A DNA stretch of 64,000 nt, from NCBI RefSeq assembly GCF_021390535.1, contig NZ_JAJUXG010000009.1, positions 186,001-250,000 of the forward strand, read 5' to 3'. The translations under genes and the position numbers were made by a program. This DNA is from Dyadobacter sp. CY312 (GTDB lineage: Bacteria > Bacteroidota > Bacteroidia > Cytophagales > Spirosomataceae). Shown here in pieces: positions 16,142 through 24,560 of this stretch (position 1 is the stretch's first letter; every line of letters starts with the position of its first letter). The notes under the pieces were generated by a model. The model was not told the origin of the DNA, made no database searches, and saw nothing but the letters and a program-made list of their open reading frames with translations.

Positions 16142-18004
16142 ATGACTGCCATGAAACCAATGCTTTTGCTCGCCATTTTATTTTGCAGCTTTATTCAGAC
16201 ACTCGACCGAACAATTACGGGTACAATTAGAGACCGACAAAATAATCTTCTACAAGGTGTGAAGGTCTATCACGAAGATCGTTCGAAATTCGTCACAACA
16301 GATACAAAGGGACGGTTCAAAATTGCAGTTCCAGCGGAATCCAAAACGCTATCCTTTTCTTTCATAGGCTATGTTGATCTCAAACTTCCCATAACGTCCT
16401 CACAAACAATGAATGTTACTATGATAGAGGATAAAGCTGCTTTGGATGAGGTCATAGTAGTTGGTAACGGAGTTTCAGAAACGATGAAAAACCAGAGATT
16501 GGCCTTCTCTGATGCAATGAATTCTTATGTGTCAATGCCCGTACAAACCAACCAGATACACAATACTGAAAATTACAATCCGATTCAGGAAAATGGATTT
16601 CAAAATACAAAACAACAGGCGGTAACCACATTTTCGATTGATGTAGACCGGGCAGCTTACAGCAATACCCGCAGATTTCTGAACGCAGGGCAGTTGCCGC
16701 CTACTGATGCAGTCAGAATTGAAGAAATGATCAATTATTTCGATTACCAATATCCGCAGCCAACCGGTGAACATCCCATAGCAGTCACAACCGAGCTGTC
16801 CGATTCTCCGTGGAATAAAGGATTGAAGCTGCTTCATGTAGGTTTGCAGGCTAAAACTGTCGCTACTGACAACCTTCCTGTATCCAATCTTGTATTTCTG
16901 ATTGATGTGTCCGGTTCGATGATGACGCACAACAAACTTCCATTATTGAAGCAAGCATTCAAATTATTGACGGATCAACTCCGCCCTGTTGACAAAGTGT
17001 CCATTGTTGTTTACGCCGGGGCGGCAGGGCTGGTTCTTCCGGCTACTTCCGGAAATGAGAAATTGAAGATCCGGGAGGCCATTGAAAGTCTGGAAGCGGG
17101 CGGATCCACGGCAGGCGGAGAAGGTATAAATCTGGCCTATAAAATTGCAGCACAACACTTCATCAAAAACGGCAACAACCGGGTTATTCTGGCAACAGAC
17201 GGTGATTTCAATGTGGGAGTTTCGTCCGAGGGCGATTTGCAGCGATTGGTTGAAGAAAAACGTAAAAGCGGCATTTCTCTCAGCATAACAGGTTTTGGAA
17301 TGGGTAATTACAAGGATAGTTATATTGAAACGATGGCAGATAAAGGAAATGGCAATTATGCCTACATCGATAATATTCAGGAAGCCAGGAAAGTGTTTGT
17401 CAGTGAATTTGGTGGAACACTGTTCACGGTGGCTAAGGATGTAAAAATACAGATCGAATTTAATCCGGACCACGTGCGGGCATACAGACTAATTGGCTAC
17501 GAAAACCGGTCGCTAAAAAACGAAGAATTTCATGACGACAAAAAAGATGCAGGAGAAATGGGTTCCGGGCACACGGTGACCGCGCTGTATGAGATCGTCC
17601 CGGTTGGCGTAGAAAGTAATTATCTTCCCAAAACCGACGAATTGAAATATCAAAAAACAGAAAAAAACAAGAATTACCCACAAAACGAATTGCTTACCCT
17701 GAAAATAAGGTATAAAAAACCCGATGGTGAAAAGAGCAGCCTCTTTGAAATACCTGTGAAAAATACATCCAAATCGCTCGTGTCCACATCCGATAACTTT
17801 CGGTTTGCAGCTGCGGTAGCCGAATTTGGTTTATTACTGAGGCGTTCAGAATTTGTCGGTACTTCCGGATACGGGCAGGTCATAAAACTAGCCAAAGGTG
17901 CGTCCGGCAAAGATGAGGAAGGATACAGGTCCGAATTTGTACAGCTCGTAAAAACTGCCGAAATGTTGGATTCCGGAAAAGAGACCGCATGGAAAGACAG
18001 GTAG
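16142..18004 (+). CDS. VWA-domain protein (YfbK-like) with carboxypeptidase-regulatory domain
   Basis: A 620-residue exported protein with an N-terminal hydrophobic segment. Residues about 22-95 form a carboxypeptidase-regulatory-like domain, followed by DEVIVVGNG (102-110), a SusC-like tag. A YfbK N-terminal domain follows (NTRRFLNAGQLPPTDAVRIEE). The von Willebrand A domain has a complete MIDAS start (FLIDVSGSM) plus STAGGEGI and ATDGDFNVG, so it should bind a divalent metal. The C-terminal 170 residues fit the DUF3520-type end of this family. It is divergent from the ECF sigma gene and may be its target. A strong hairpin terminator follows. Confidence 0.9.
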   Translation: MTAMKPMLLLAILFCSFIQTLDRTITGTIRDRQNNLLQGVKVYHEDRSKFVTTDTKGRFKIAVPAESKTLSFSFIGYVDLKLPITSSQTMNVTMIEDKAALDEVIVVGNGVSETMKNQRLAFSDAMNSYVSMPVQTNQIHNTENYNPIQENGFQNTKQQAVTTFSIDVDRAAYSNTRRFLNAGQLPPTDAVRIEEMINYFDYQYPQPTGEHPIAVTTELSDSPWNKGLKLLHVGLQAKTVATDNLPVSNLVFLIDVSGSMMTHNKLPLLKQAFKLLTDQLRPVDKVSIVVYAGAAGLVLPATSGNEKLKIREAIESLEAGGSTAGGEGINLAYKIAAQHFIKNGNNRVILATDGDFNVGVSSEGDLQRLVEEKRKSGISLSITGFGMGNYKDSYIETMADKGNGNYAYIDNIQEARKVFVSEFGGTLFTVAKDVKIQIEFNPDHVRAYRLIGYENRSLKNEEFHDDKKDAGEMGSGHTVTALYEIVPVGVESNYLPKTDELKYQKTEKNKNYPQNELLTLKIRYKKPDGEKSSLFEIPVKNTSKSLVSTSDNFRFAAAVAEFGLLLRRSEFVGTSGYGQVIKLAKGASGKDEEGYRSEFVQLVKTAEMLDSGKETAWKDR

Positions 18005-18014
18005 TAAAAATCAG

Positions 18015-18059
18015 GACTATCCAATCGGGATGAAGCTTAACCCGATTGGATAGTCTTTT
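18015..18059. terminator. Strong intrinsic terminator, probably bidirectional
   Basis: A perfect 15-bp stem, GACTATCCAATCGGG (18015-18029) with CCCGATTGGATAGTC (18041-18055), with an 11-nt loop, is followed by four T. It lies between the convergent VWA and DUF4202 genes. On the minus strand the stem is followed by CTGATTTTTA, so it can serve both genes. Confidence 0.85.
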
Positions 18060-18636
18060 AACTCAATGCCTTTGATATTAAATTCTTGCCCTGCTCACTG
18101 TATTCCAGACCAAGAGCCGCTTGCTGACCTGGTTCGCTCATTTTCCCCCAGGTTTTTCGTAGAATATCAATCATTTTATCTTCCGGAAGCTTGGCTATCA
18201 GTTCGTCGAACTGATATTTCAGGAAGACAATACAAAGTGCGTTTTCGATCGTCTGTACATCCGCATCCGTTTTCAGCTTTTGCTTTCGTATGATTTCTGT
18301 TACACGGGCAATCGTATTTTCGTCATAACCGACAGATTCTAAAATTTCGGAAGCTTTCGTTGCATGGAAACGAGACAAGTCGCTCCTCCATTTGAGATAG
18401 CCTACTCTGCCTTCGGGATAGGTATTCCGGGCTATTTCCCACCGTCCGATGTGCTGACTACGCGAGGCCAGGAGCAGCTCTTCACTTGCTTCGGGAGCCA
18501 GATTTTGAACCCATTCATGTAGTTTGAGTGCATAAAAATACTCAGCTGGATAAATAACGCCTTCCCAGGTTACTATCTCAGGTGCATTTTTATTATACTC
18601 ATCAAATCTTTCGAAAGCTTCTTCTAATTTCTCCAT
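18058..18636 (-). CDS. DUF4202 domain-containing protein
   Basis: A 192-residue soluble protein matching the DUF4202 family over its whole length: EAFERFDEYNKNAP, WEGVIYPAEYFYALKLHEWV, then SRSQHIGRWEIARNTYPEGRVGYL. The spaced His residues (HEW, QHIGRW, FHA) suggest an HD-like helical metal site, but the function of the family is unknown to me. It has no signal peptide. It is 6 nt downstream of the lipoprotein gene, so probably cotranscribed with it. Confidence 0.83.
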   Translation of the reverse strand: MEKLEEAFERFDEYNKNAPEIVTWEGVIYPAEYFYALKLHEWVQNLAPEASEELLLASRSQHIGRWEIARNTYPEGRVGYLKWRSDLSRFHATKASEILESVGYDENTIARVTEIIRKQKLKTDADVQTIENALCIVFLKYQFDELIAKLPEDKMIDILRKTWGKMSEPGQQAALGLEYSEQGKNLISKALS

Positions 18637-18642
18637 ATATTA

Positions 18643-19122
18643 TTATTTGCCTGCTTTAAATATCAGTGCTATTTTGGTCATCCTCGGGTAATCGTAAGCT
18701 GTGCTTTGGGTAGTCATGGTAAATGAATCTGCTGTAACATCAGCTGGCAAGACAGACCAGGCACCGCCTTTCTGGTCAGGTGCTGAGATACTTATGTCCT
18801 TATCTCCAACCATCCATCTTAACTCCATAGGTTTTGTTTCTCCTTTGAAAACACCTTCAAATTTACCATTAGCTTTAAACTGAACAGTTTCCATATACCG
18901 CTCAAAGTCTATGCCGCCAAACTGTTTTATCATCTTACCATCTTTGAAAGTCGCCACGTCGTTCACCAATATCTGATCGATTTTCCAGGTATCTGCTGCT
19001 ACCAATTTCTCTGCCGCGTCTTTCGGATCTTTCGCTGTCCCGTTGCAGGAAACCAGTAACCATGTAAACAGACATATCAAGATAATGTATGTACCAATTT
19101 TAAAATGCACTTTACAATTCAT
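18643..19122 (-). CDS. Small lipoprotein, lipocalin-like fold likely
   Basis: A 159-residue protein with a lipoprotein signal: hydrophobic segment IGTYIILICLFTWLLVS followed by Cys (residue about 26). The mature part has alternating strands with the pattern AADTWKIDQILVND...FKANGKFEGVFKGE...LRWMVGDKDISIS, as in the lipocalin-like/DUF5004-type lipoproteins that are common in Bacteroidota. It is likely anchored in the outer or inner membrane facing the periplasm. Ligand and role are unknown. It is followed 6 nt later by the DUF4202 gene. Confidence 0.75.
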   Translation of the reverse strand: MNCKVHFKIGTYIILICLFTWLLVSCNGTAKDPKDAAEKLVAADTWKIDQILVNDVATFKDGKMIKQFGGIDFERYMETVQFKANGKFEGVFKGETKPMELRWMVGDKDISISAPDQKGGAWSVLPADVTADSFTMTTQSTAYDYPRMTKIALIFKAGK

Positions 19123-19144
19123 AACACAATTGGTTTAAATCCGA

Positions 19145-19528
19145 TTATAAAACGAGGTCTTCAAACAACCTGGTAAGTGTTTTGTCCGGATCCACACAAA
19201 AACCCGGATGTACTTTTGATGCCTGTACCACGCTGCTTCTTGTAGCGGTAAGCCACCTGAAACGCGATGCAACCGGCAATGCCCCGATTGTGCCGCCAGA
19301 CTTCCCTCCTATACAAATACTTTCCAAAGCTTTTAGATAGCACCCTATCTCAGCAATATCCGTCTCGCCGCCTAACGCTTTGATCTTCTTCTCATCTACC
19401 CGGTACAAAACTTTTAAAAAACGCTGAGACGAACAGTATAAAATCACCCCCGCATTCACAAATTCTTCACGCTCCACCCTTGGTACAACGCGGATTACGG
19501 CGTACTCAAATAAGTGTTTTTCTTGCAT
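19145..19528 (-). CDS. DUF3037 family protein, partner of HipA-like kinase
   Basis: A 127-residue protein with the DUF3037 signature: YAVIRVVPRVEREEFVNAGVILYC at the start and RFRWLTATRSSVVQASKVHPGFC near the end. It is normal in length. Its start overlaps the upstream HipA-like gene by 23 nt, so translation is probably coupled. The gene pair is known to me as a recurrent association in unrelated bacteria, but the activity of DUF3037 is not established. It could modulate the kinase or be its substrate; that is inference. Confidence 0.85.
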   Translation of the reverse strand: MQEKHLFEYAVIRVVPRVEREEFVNAGVILYCSSQRFLKVLYRVDEKKIKALGGETDIAEIGCYLKALESICIGGKSGGTIGALPVASRFRWLTATRSSVVQASKVHPGFCVDPDKTLTRLFEDLVL

Positions 19529-20303
19529 TTTGGGCTTCGGTTACAAATATTTCTGAAACGGATATTCTTGAAATCAAAAATTGGGCGTAAACATTTTTCA
19601 TGTCGTCGGCTGTCTCATCCGGCGAATTACTCATCAGCCATTCCTCAGGGATGAGATTGATCACTGAATGAATTTTTTCGGGTGTAAGTAAAGTTTTAAA
19701 TTCAGTATCGACGGCTGCAAGATCTGATGCGAAAGGAAGTAAAACATGATCTTTCACCTGGACAAATGGTCGTCTGGACTGCTCTTCCCAATTTTGCCAG
19801 GAATGGTGGAAATACAACGAGGCACCGTGATCAATGAGCCAAAGCTCTTTGTGCCAGATCAGCATATTCGTGTTTCGCGCCGTCCGGTCAACGTTGGTCA
19901 AAAGACAATCGAGCCAAACAATCTTTGATGCCAGTAGCGGGTCTATAGTAGTTACAAGGGGATCAAATGTGATGGCTCCTGACAAATAATGCATGGCAAG
20001 ATTAAGACCGGTGCTTGCTCTCAACAAGTCCTGAATTTCCTCATCAGCTTCGGTTCTGCCGAACGCTTCGTCCAGATTGGCAAACACGATTTCCGGCATA
20101 CGAAGGCCGAGAATCCGGCAAATTTCCCCGCCGATAAGTTCCGCTATAAGTGCTTTCACACCTTGCCCGGCTCCCCTGAATTTGAGTACATAAAGAAAGT
20201 CGTCGTCGGCCTCGGCTATTGCAGGCAAGGAGCCGCCTTCGCGCAAGGGCGTTACATAACGTGTCACACTCACGGTACGCAGCTCCGGTGGTTGATTGGT
20301 CAT
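19506..20303 (-). CDS. HipA-like Ser/Thr kinase domain protein
   Basis: A 265-residue protein resembling the kinase core of HipA: YVLKFRGAGQG with candidate ATP-binding Lys41, then LLTNVDRTARNTNML with catalytic D139 and N144, and LWLIDHGASL with metal-binding D158. It is much shorter than HipA (about 440 residues) and lacks the N-terminal HipA_N part. No HipB-like DNA-binding antitoxin is adjacent; a DUF3037 gene overlaps its 3' end instead. It is probably a kinase of unknown substrate, perhaps in a toxin-antitoxin-like pair. Confidence 0.83.
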   Translation of the reverse strand: MTNQPPELRTVSVTRYVTPLREGGSLPAIAEADDDFLYVLKFRGAGQGVKALIAELIGGEICRILGLRMPEIVFANLDEAFGRTEADEEIQDLLRASTGLNLAMHYLSGAITFDPLVTTIDPLLASKIVWLDCLLTNVDRTARNTNMLIWHKELWLIDHGASLYFHHSWQNWEEQSRRPFVQVKDHVLLPFASDLAAVDTEFKTLLTPEKIHSVINLIPEEWLMSNSPDETADDMKNVYAQFLISRISVSEIFVTEAQNARKTLI

Positions 20304-20423
20304 AAAAATCTTTGTTGGCGATATCTGACGATAAAATTAGGATCATTTGCTCCAATTGCTCTTAAACGATGAAGAAAATTTCCATGTCCCGTGGATAATC
20401 ATTTGCTCTATTCCCTTAACGTA

Positions 20424-20452
20424 TTGATTTATAAACCAAAAAATTATATTTG
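20424..20452 (+). promoter_or_regulatory. Predicted promoter immediately before the Rpn-type nuclease gene
   Basis: TTG (20424-20426), an 18-nt spacer and a perfect TANNTTTG element, TATATTTG (20445-20452), lie directly before the ATG at 20457. The predicted transcription start falls on or beside the start codon, which would make the mRNA leaderless. Prediction from sequence only. Confidence 0.4.
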
Positions 20453-20456
20453 TTAT

Positions 20457-21398
20457 ATGAGAAAGATCAACACCACTGTACACGATAATTTTATCCGGGC
20501 TATTTTAGCAGACAAGAATGTTGCGGTTTCTTATTTCCAGAACTTCCTGCCACGTGAGGTAGTCGAGCAATTAGACTTTTCTACATTAACACAAATCCCT
20601 GACACTTATCTTTCTGAGAATTTACAAAAATCAATGTCCGATGTGGTTTATTCGTGCAATCTAAAAAGTGATGAGAGAAATATCCGGATCGCTTTATTGA
20701 TTGAGCACAAAAGCTATCCTGATAAATTCACTCCGATTCAAATGGGCAGCTATATTTTCTCAGGCTACGAAAAACAACTTAAAAGCAATGAGGAGCTTTC
20801 TGTAATTGTTCCCTTGCTGCTATATCATGGAAAAGGCAAATGGGAATACAAACAATTGTCCGGTCTGTTTCCGCACTCCATTTCGGACTGGAAACAGTAT
20901 ATTCCGGATTTTGATTATATTTATAACAACTTGGGAGAAATATCAGATGAGGATGTTGAATCACTTCAAAATAAGTTTCTTACAGCCTCGCTGCTCGCTC
21001 TCAAACATAGTTTCCAAAAGAACTGGTTGGAAGAGAACGCGGTCAGGATACTGATTTTATCCGAAAATGTTTCAGAGAACTTACAGCGCAACTTAGCTGT
21101 TTATCTCTTTGCAAAAAGCAACTTACATGAAAACGAGATCCTGGAAATAATTGAATCATTACCATTAAAGTTAAAACATACTGTTATGAGCACGCTGGAT
21201 ATATTTGAAGCAAAAGGAGTAAAAAGAGGGATAGCACAAGGAATTGAAGAAGGCATTGAGAAGGGAATCGAAATAGGAAAGACCGATGTTATTAGAAATT
21301 TAATTCTGAACACTGACTTTTCTGCTTCGAAAATTGCAATGCTTACTGGTATTTCAGAAGAACAGGTGAGCAAAATAAAAGCAGAAATTGCAAAGTAA
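20457..21398 (+). CDS. Rpn-family PD-(D/E)XK nuclease / transposase-like protein
   Basis: A 313-residue protein of the Rpn (recombination-promoting nuclease, PDDEXK transposase-like) family. HDNFIRAILADKNVAVSYFQNFLP is the usual N-terminus; the nuclease core has SDVVYSC (Asp) and LLIEHKSYP (E-x-K), the PD-(D/E)xK residues. The C-terminal part has a run of basic/glycine helices (KRGIAQGIEEGIEKG) and an HTH-like end (SASKIAMLTGISEEQVSKIK). I start at ATG 20457; a GTG extension to 20391 would run through the promoter. Such proteins nick or cleave DNA and are often mobile or horizontally acquired. Confidence 0.88.
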   Translation: MRKINTTVHDNFIRAILADKNVAVSYFQNFLPREVVEQLDFSTLTQIPDTYLSENLQKSMSDVVYSCNLKSDERNIRIALLIEHKSYPDKFTPIQMGSYIFSGYEKQLKSNEELSVIVPLLLYHGKGKWEYKQLSGLFPHSISDWKQYIPDFDYIYNNLGEISDEDVESLQNKFLTASLLALKHSFQKNWLEENAVRILILSENVSENLQRNLAVYLFAKSNLHENEILEIIESLPLKLKHTVMSTLDIFEAKGVKRGIAQGIEEGIEKGIEIGKTDVIRNLILNTDFSASKIAMLTGISEEQVSKIKAEIAK

Positions 21399-21423
21399 TT
21401 CAGCCAACCAATCCTGATAAAAC

Positions 21424-21445
21424 TAAAAAAAGGGCCGAAGCCCTT
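21424..21445 (-). terminator. Intrinsic terminator of the Tm-1-like/TIM-barrel operon
   Basis: On the minus strand AAGGGC-TTCG-GCCCTT (21445-21430) forms a 6-bp stem with a stable UUCG loop, followed by a run of T (21430-21424). It lies about 25 nt after the stop codon of the gene at 21469. Confidence 0.8.
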
Positions 21446-21468
21446 CTGGTCTTTATTTCTTCAAAAGA

Positions 21469-22335
21469 TTATTTGTTATCAAGCGTAAGGGATTTGAAGC
21501 TTCTGGTCAAATCTGTAAGAGACTTCTCTACTCCCATTCTTTCCAGAGAAGAAGCCCCTACGAACCCTTGAACATCCGTTCTGTCCAGTATAATTCTCAC
21601 ATCTTCCGGTGTATTTACGGGGCCTCCATGTGCCAGAAAGAAGATGTCAGGATTCACTTCCCGGGCTGCTTCCAGTATTTTTTGTGTACGCTCCACTGCA
21701 TCATCCATTGTACAGGAGGCTTCAACTACACCAATCGAGCCTCCAACGGTAGTTCCAACGTGGGCAATAATCGCGTCAGCACCGGCTTCAGCCATTTGTC
21801 TTGCCTCTTCGGGCTTGGCTACGTACACAATCGAGAACAAGTCCATTTTGCTGGCAAGTCTCACCATCTCAACTTCTTTATCAAATCCCATCCCGGTCTC
21901 TTCCAACACATTTCTGAAATGACCATCCACGATTGAATGAGTAGGGAAATTATTAATCCCGGAAAAACCCATCTCTTTCACTTTCAATAAATGGTGCCAC
22001 ATCCGGCGGCGTGGGTCTGAACCGTAAACACCACAAATAACCGGAACCTCTTCCACCACAGGCAGAACTTCAAATTCACCAATTTCCATAGCAACGGCAT
22101 TCGCATCCCCATAAGCCATCAAACCGGCGGTAGAGCCATGACCGGCCATTCTGAACCTCCCTGAATTATAAATGATAATAAGGTCTGCTCCGCCTTTTTC
22201 AATAAATTTCGCACTGATTCCCGTTCCTGCACCAGCGGCAATAATGGCCTTATTCTGATCCAAAGTAGCTTTTAAGCGATCTCTGACTTCTTGTCGGGTG
22301 TAAGGGTTTCCTTTCCCTGTCCATGGATTTGGCAT
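21469..22335 (-). CDS. Phosphoenolpyruvate hydrolase-like TIM-barrel protein
   Basis: A 288-residue protein of the PEP-hydrolase/TIM-barrel signal-transduction family (PF09370 type). Conserved blocks include GAGTGISAKFIEKGGADLII near the start, YNSGRFRMAGHGSTAGLMAYG, and AHVGTTVGGSIGV. This fold corresponds to the C-terminal half of the plant Tm-1 protein. The next gene upstream (38 nt) encodes the Tm-1-like N-terminal half, so the two probably work together. The reaction in bacteria is not established. A UUCG-loop terminator follows. Confidence 0.88.
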   Translation of the reverse strand: MPNPWTGKGNPYTRQEVRDRLKATLDQNKAIIAAGAGTGISAKFIEKGGADLIIIYNSGRFRMAGHGSTAGLMAYGDANAVAMEIGEFEVLPVVEEVPVICGVYGSDPRRRMWHHLLKVKEMGFSGINNFPTHSIVDGHFRNVLEETGMGFDKEVEMVRLASKMDLFSIVYVAKPEEARQMAEAGADAIIAHVGTTVGGSIGVVEASCTMDDAVERTQKILEAAREVNPDIFFLAHGGPVNTPEDVRIILDRTDVQGFVGASSLERMGVEKSLTDLTRSFKSLTLDNK

Positions 22336-22373
22336 ACTTGTATGTACTTTATTTCTAAGTATTTATGTGATAT

Positions 22374-23615
22374 TTAATCATTTATCTGTGCGCTTGCAGA
22401 AATTACATCCAGCAACGTGGATACAAGTAAATCGGCAAAGGCAGCATCGTTAATATGCAGATCAGCCTCGACCAACATTACATTTTCACCGGCATTTTTC
22501 CTGATGGATTCAAATAAAACCTGATCTGTTTCCGGTCTGAAAAATACGTCTCCATCAGAGTCAATCTGAGAAATCCCCTGTAATGGCAAAACAATTGCCG
22601 CAGGCGCCGCCGACCTGTTTACGTTCTGTGTCAACCGCTTTCCCAGTTGCTCATTTTCTTCCTTGTCCGTCCTCATGAGTGTCACATCCGGCGCCCAGCT
22701 GTAAAACTCTCTCCTTTTGTACTTTTCCGGAATGGTATCAGGATGAGCAAAATTAACCATATCCAGACAACCGGGAACCACCACCTGCGGGATTCCCATT
22801 TCCGTCGCGGCGTTAAGCCTTTCGGGCCCGGCACTGCAAATTCCACCGCACAGTTCGTCTGCGAGTTCTGTTGTGGTAATGTCCAGCACCGCGTCAAAAA
22901 CACCCTCCCTAATAAGCGCTTCCATGGTGATGCCGCCAACTCCGCTTGCGTGGAAAGCCAAAACCTCGTATCCAAGCTCTTCCAGCAACCTGGTACATCT
23001 GTCTACACAAGGCGTGGTATTTCCAAACATACTTATTGCAATACTCCCTTTTCGGCGCATTGATGACTCCATCTCTACATTAGCCATCGCGCAAATTGCA
23101 GCAGCGGCCTGTTTCACAAGTTGGCGGATCACATTGTTCAGTCCAGCTACATCCACAACGGACGGCATGAGCGTAATGTCTTTATTGCCAACTTGCCTTG
23201 ACAAGTCTTTCGCAGCCAGAGTGCTGAGGCAGATCTTTGGAATTCCGAATGGAATTTGCTGCATCGCAGCAAGCGCAATGTAGGTGCCGCCGCCGCCACC
23301 CATACCTATTGCTGCTTTGATACTTCCAGCCGAAACGAGCTTATTTACGATTCTTCCCGCACCCGCGCCCATTATTTCCATCGCGCGCCCTCTATCTCTG
23401 TCCCTTCTCAAATCCGCGATATTGGCACCTCCTTCGAGCGCCACCACATCTGCTTCAAAATCGACATGAAAATCCTGGCTTGTACCCAAAACACCTGTAT
23501 TCATCATAATTACAGACTCTCCATGATGAATTATTGTCTCTCTCAAAAAGTTAAAAACGTCACCTTTTGTATCAAAACAACCCAGTATCAATATCGATTT
23601 ATCTTTTGTGGACAT
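22374..23615 (-). CDS. Tm-1-like ATP-binding domain protein (UPF0261)
   Basis: A 413-residue protein matching UPF0261/Tm-1-like over its length: ILILGCFDTKGDVFNFLRE at the start, IGMGGGGGTYIALAAMQ as the glycine-rich nucleotide loop, then TPCVDRCTRLLEELGYEVL and FHASGVGGITMEALI. In tomato the homologous domain binds ATP and, fused to a TIM barrel, blocks tobamovirus replication. The bacterial role is unknown but probably metabolic. It is 15 nt downstream of the rhodanese gene and upstream of the TIM-barrel gene, forming one likely operon. Confidence 0.9.
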   Translation of the reverse strand: MSTKDKSILILGCFDTKGDVFNFLRETIIHHGESVIMMNTGVLGTSQDFHVDFEADVVALEGGANIADLRRDRDRGRAMEIMGAGAGRIVNKLVSAGSIKAAIGMGGGGGTYIALAAMQQIPFGIPKICLSTLAAKDLSRQVGNKDITLMPSVVDVAGLNNVIRQLVKQAAAAICAMANVEMESSMRRKGSIAISMFGNTTPCVDRCTRLLEELGYEVLAFHASGVGGITMEALIREGVFDAVLDITTTELADELCGGICSAGPERLNAATEMGIPQVVVPGCLDMVNFAHPDTIPEKYKRREFYSWAPDVTLMRTDKEENEQLGKRLTQNVNRSAAPAAIVLPLQGISQIDSDGDVFFRPETDQVLFESIRKNAGENVMLVEADLHINDAAFADLLVSTLLDVISASAQIND

Positions 23616-23630
23616 GTTTAAAGTTTTTGG

Positions 23631-24464
23631 TTAATTCTCCGTTGCTACCGGCTTTTCGTTTCTTGACCACTCACTCCAGGAGCCAACATAAAGAGACGCT
23701 CCCGTTAAACCCGCTTCTTCAAGTGCCAGCAAAGTGTGGCAGGCCGTCACACCGGAACCACAATGAACGTACACCTTTTTTGTGTCAATGTCTTTTAATT
23801 CCTGATTATACTTCCGGGCCAGGATTTCTGAGGAAAGAAACCGTCCGGTTTCATCCAGATTGGAGGTATATGGTATATTGATTGCGCCCGGTATATGCCC
23901 TGCTATCAGATCAATAGGTTCGCTTTCGCCGCGGTAGCGGTAATTTTCACGTACATCTATCACAATGTAATCTCCATCCGCAGCAGCAACTTCATCAATT
24001 GTTACCGTTGGCAAAATCCAGCTTTCAAAATTATAATTACCCCTGATTGAAGGTTCTGACTTACCCGTAACTATTTCAAAACCTGCTTCTGCCAAGGCTT
24101 GCAATCCTCCGCTTATCACATGAGTTTCTTCATGACCGGCGGATTTTAGCATCCACCATAAACGCGCAGCAGCGTTCGCGCCGTTTTTATCGTCGTAAAT
24201 AACAACCGTCGAAGAATCCGTTATACCAGCGGATGAAAGAAACGCCGAAAAATGAGAGGGAGATGGTAGAGGATGTCTTCCACCCATGGCAGCATCCGTA
24301 CTTTTTTGAGAAAGATCGGTTTCCAAATCAGCAAAAACCGCACCTTTCACATGCCCTTTTTCAAATCTCTCCAAAGCATCTGCGCCTCCGCGTGCGTCAA
24401 CTATTACAATGTTATCTTTTTGAACAGACAATGCTTTAAATGCATCAACAGATAGGATTCCCAT
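23631..24464 (-). CDS. Sulfurtransferase with two rhodanese domains
   Basis: A 277-residue protein with an inactive N-terminal rhodanese domain (NIVIVDARGG, CH-type block HVKGAVFADLE) and a catalytic C-terminal one. The active-site loop is VHCGSGVTA, with the persulfide-forming Cys near residue 240. The loop CGSGVTA fits the thiosulfate/3-mercaptopyruvate sulfurtransferase group; which donor is used cannot be decided. It is cytoplasmic, with no signal peptide. It is the first gene of the leftward set with the Tm-1-like and TIM-barrel genes. Confidence 0.9.
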   Translation of the reverse strand: MGILSVDAFKALSVQKDNIVIVDARGGADALERFEKGHVKGAVFADLETDLSQKSTDAAMGGRHPLPSPSHFSAFLSSAGITDSSTVVIYDDKNGANAAARLWWMLKSAGHEETHVISGGLQALAEAGFEIVTGKSEPSIRGNYNFESWILPTVTIDEVAAADGDYIVIDVRENYRYRGESEPIDLIAGHIPGAINIPYTSNLDETGRFLSSEILARKYNQELKDIDTKKVYVHCGSGVTACHTLLALEEAGLTGASLYVGSWSEWSRNEKPVATEN

Positions 24465-24487
24465 AGGTTTGAAAATATTTTAGGTAA

Positions 24488-24524
24488 CAAACCTATAAAA
24501 ATATGAGGTAAAATTCTATTGCAA
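24488..24524 (-). promoter_or_regulatory. Weak candidate promoter for the rhodanese operon
   Basis: A perfect reverse -7 element, CAAACCTA (24488-24495), lies 24 nt upstream of the rhodanese ATG. The nearest CAA for a -33 box is at 24522-24524, a 26-nt spacing that is longer than usual. Confidence 0.25.
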
Positions 24525-24560
24525 CATCGCGCCATCCAGAAGCGTTTGTAATAACATTGG

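Noticed and set aside
20391..20456. GTG extension of the Rpn-type nuclease gene
   Set aside because: The added 22 residues do not resemble the family start and the segment carries a good promoter.
20457..21398. Rpn-type gene as part of an insertion sequence
   Set aside because: No terminal inverted repeats or target duplications were seen flanking it.
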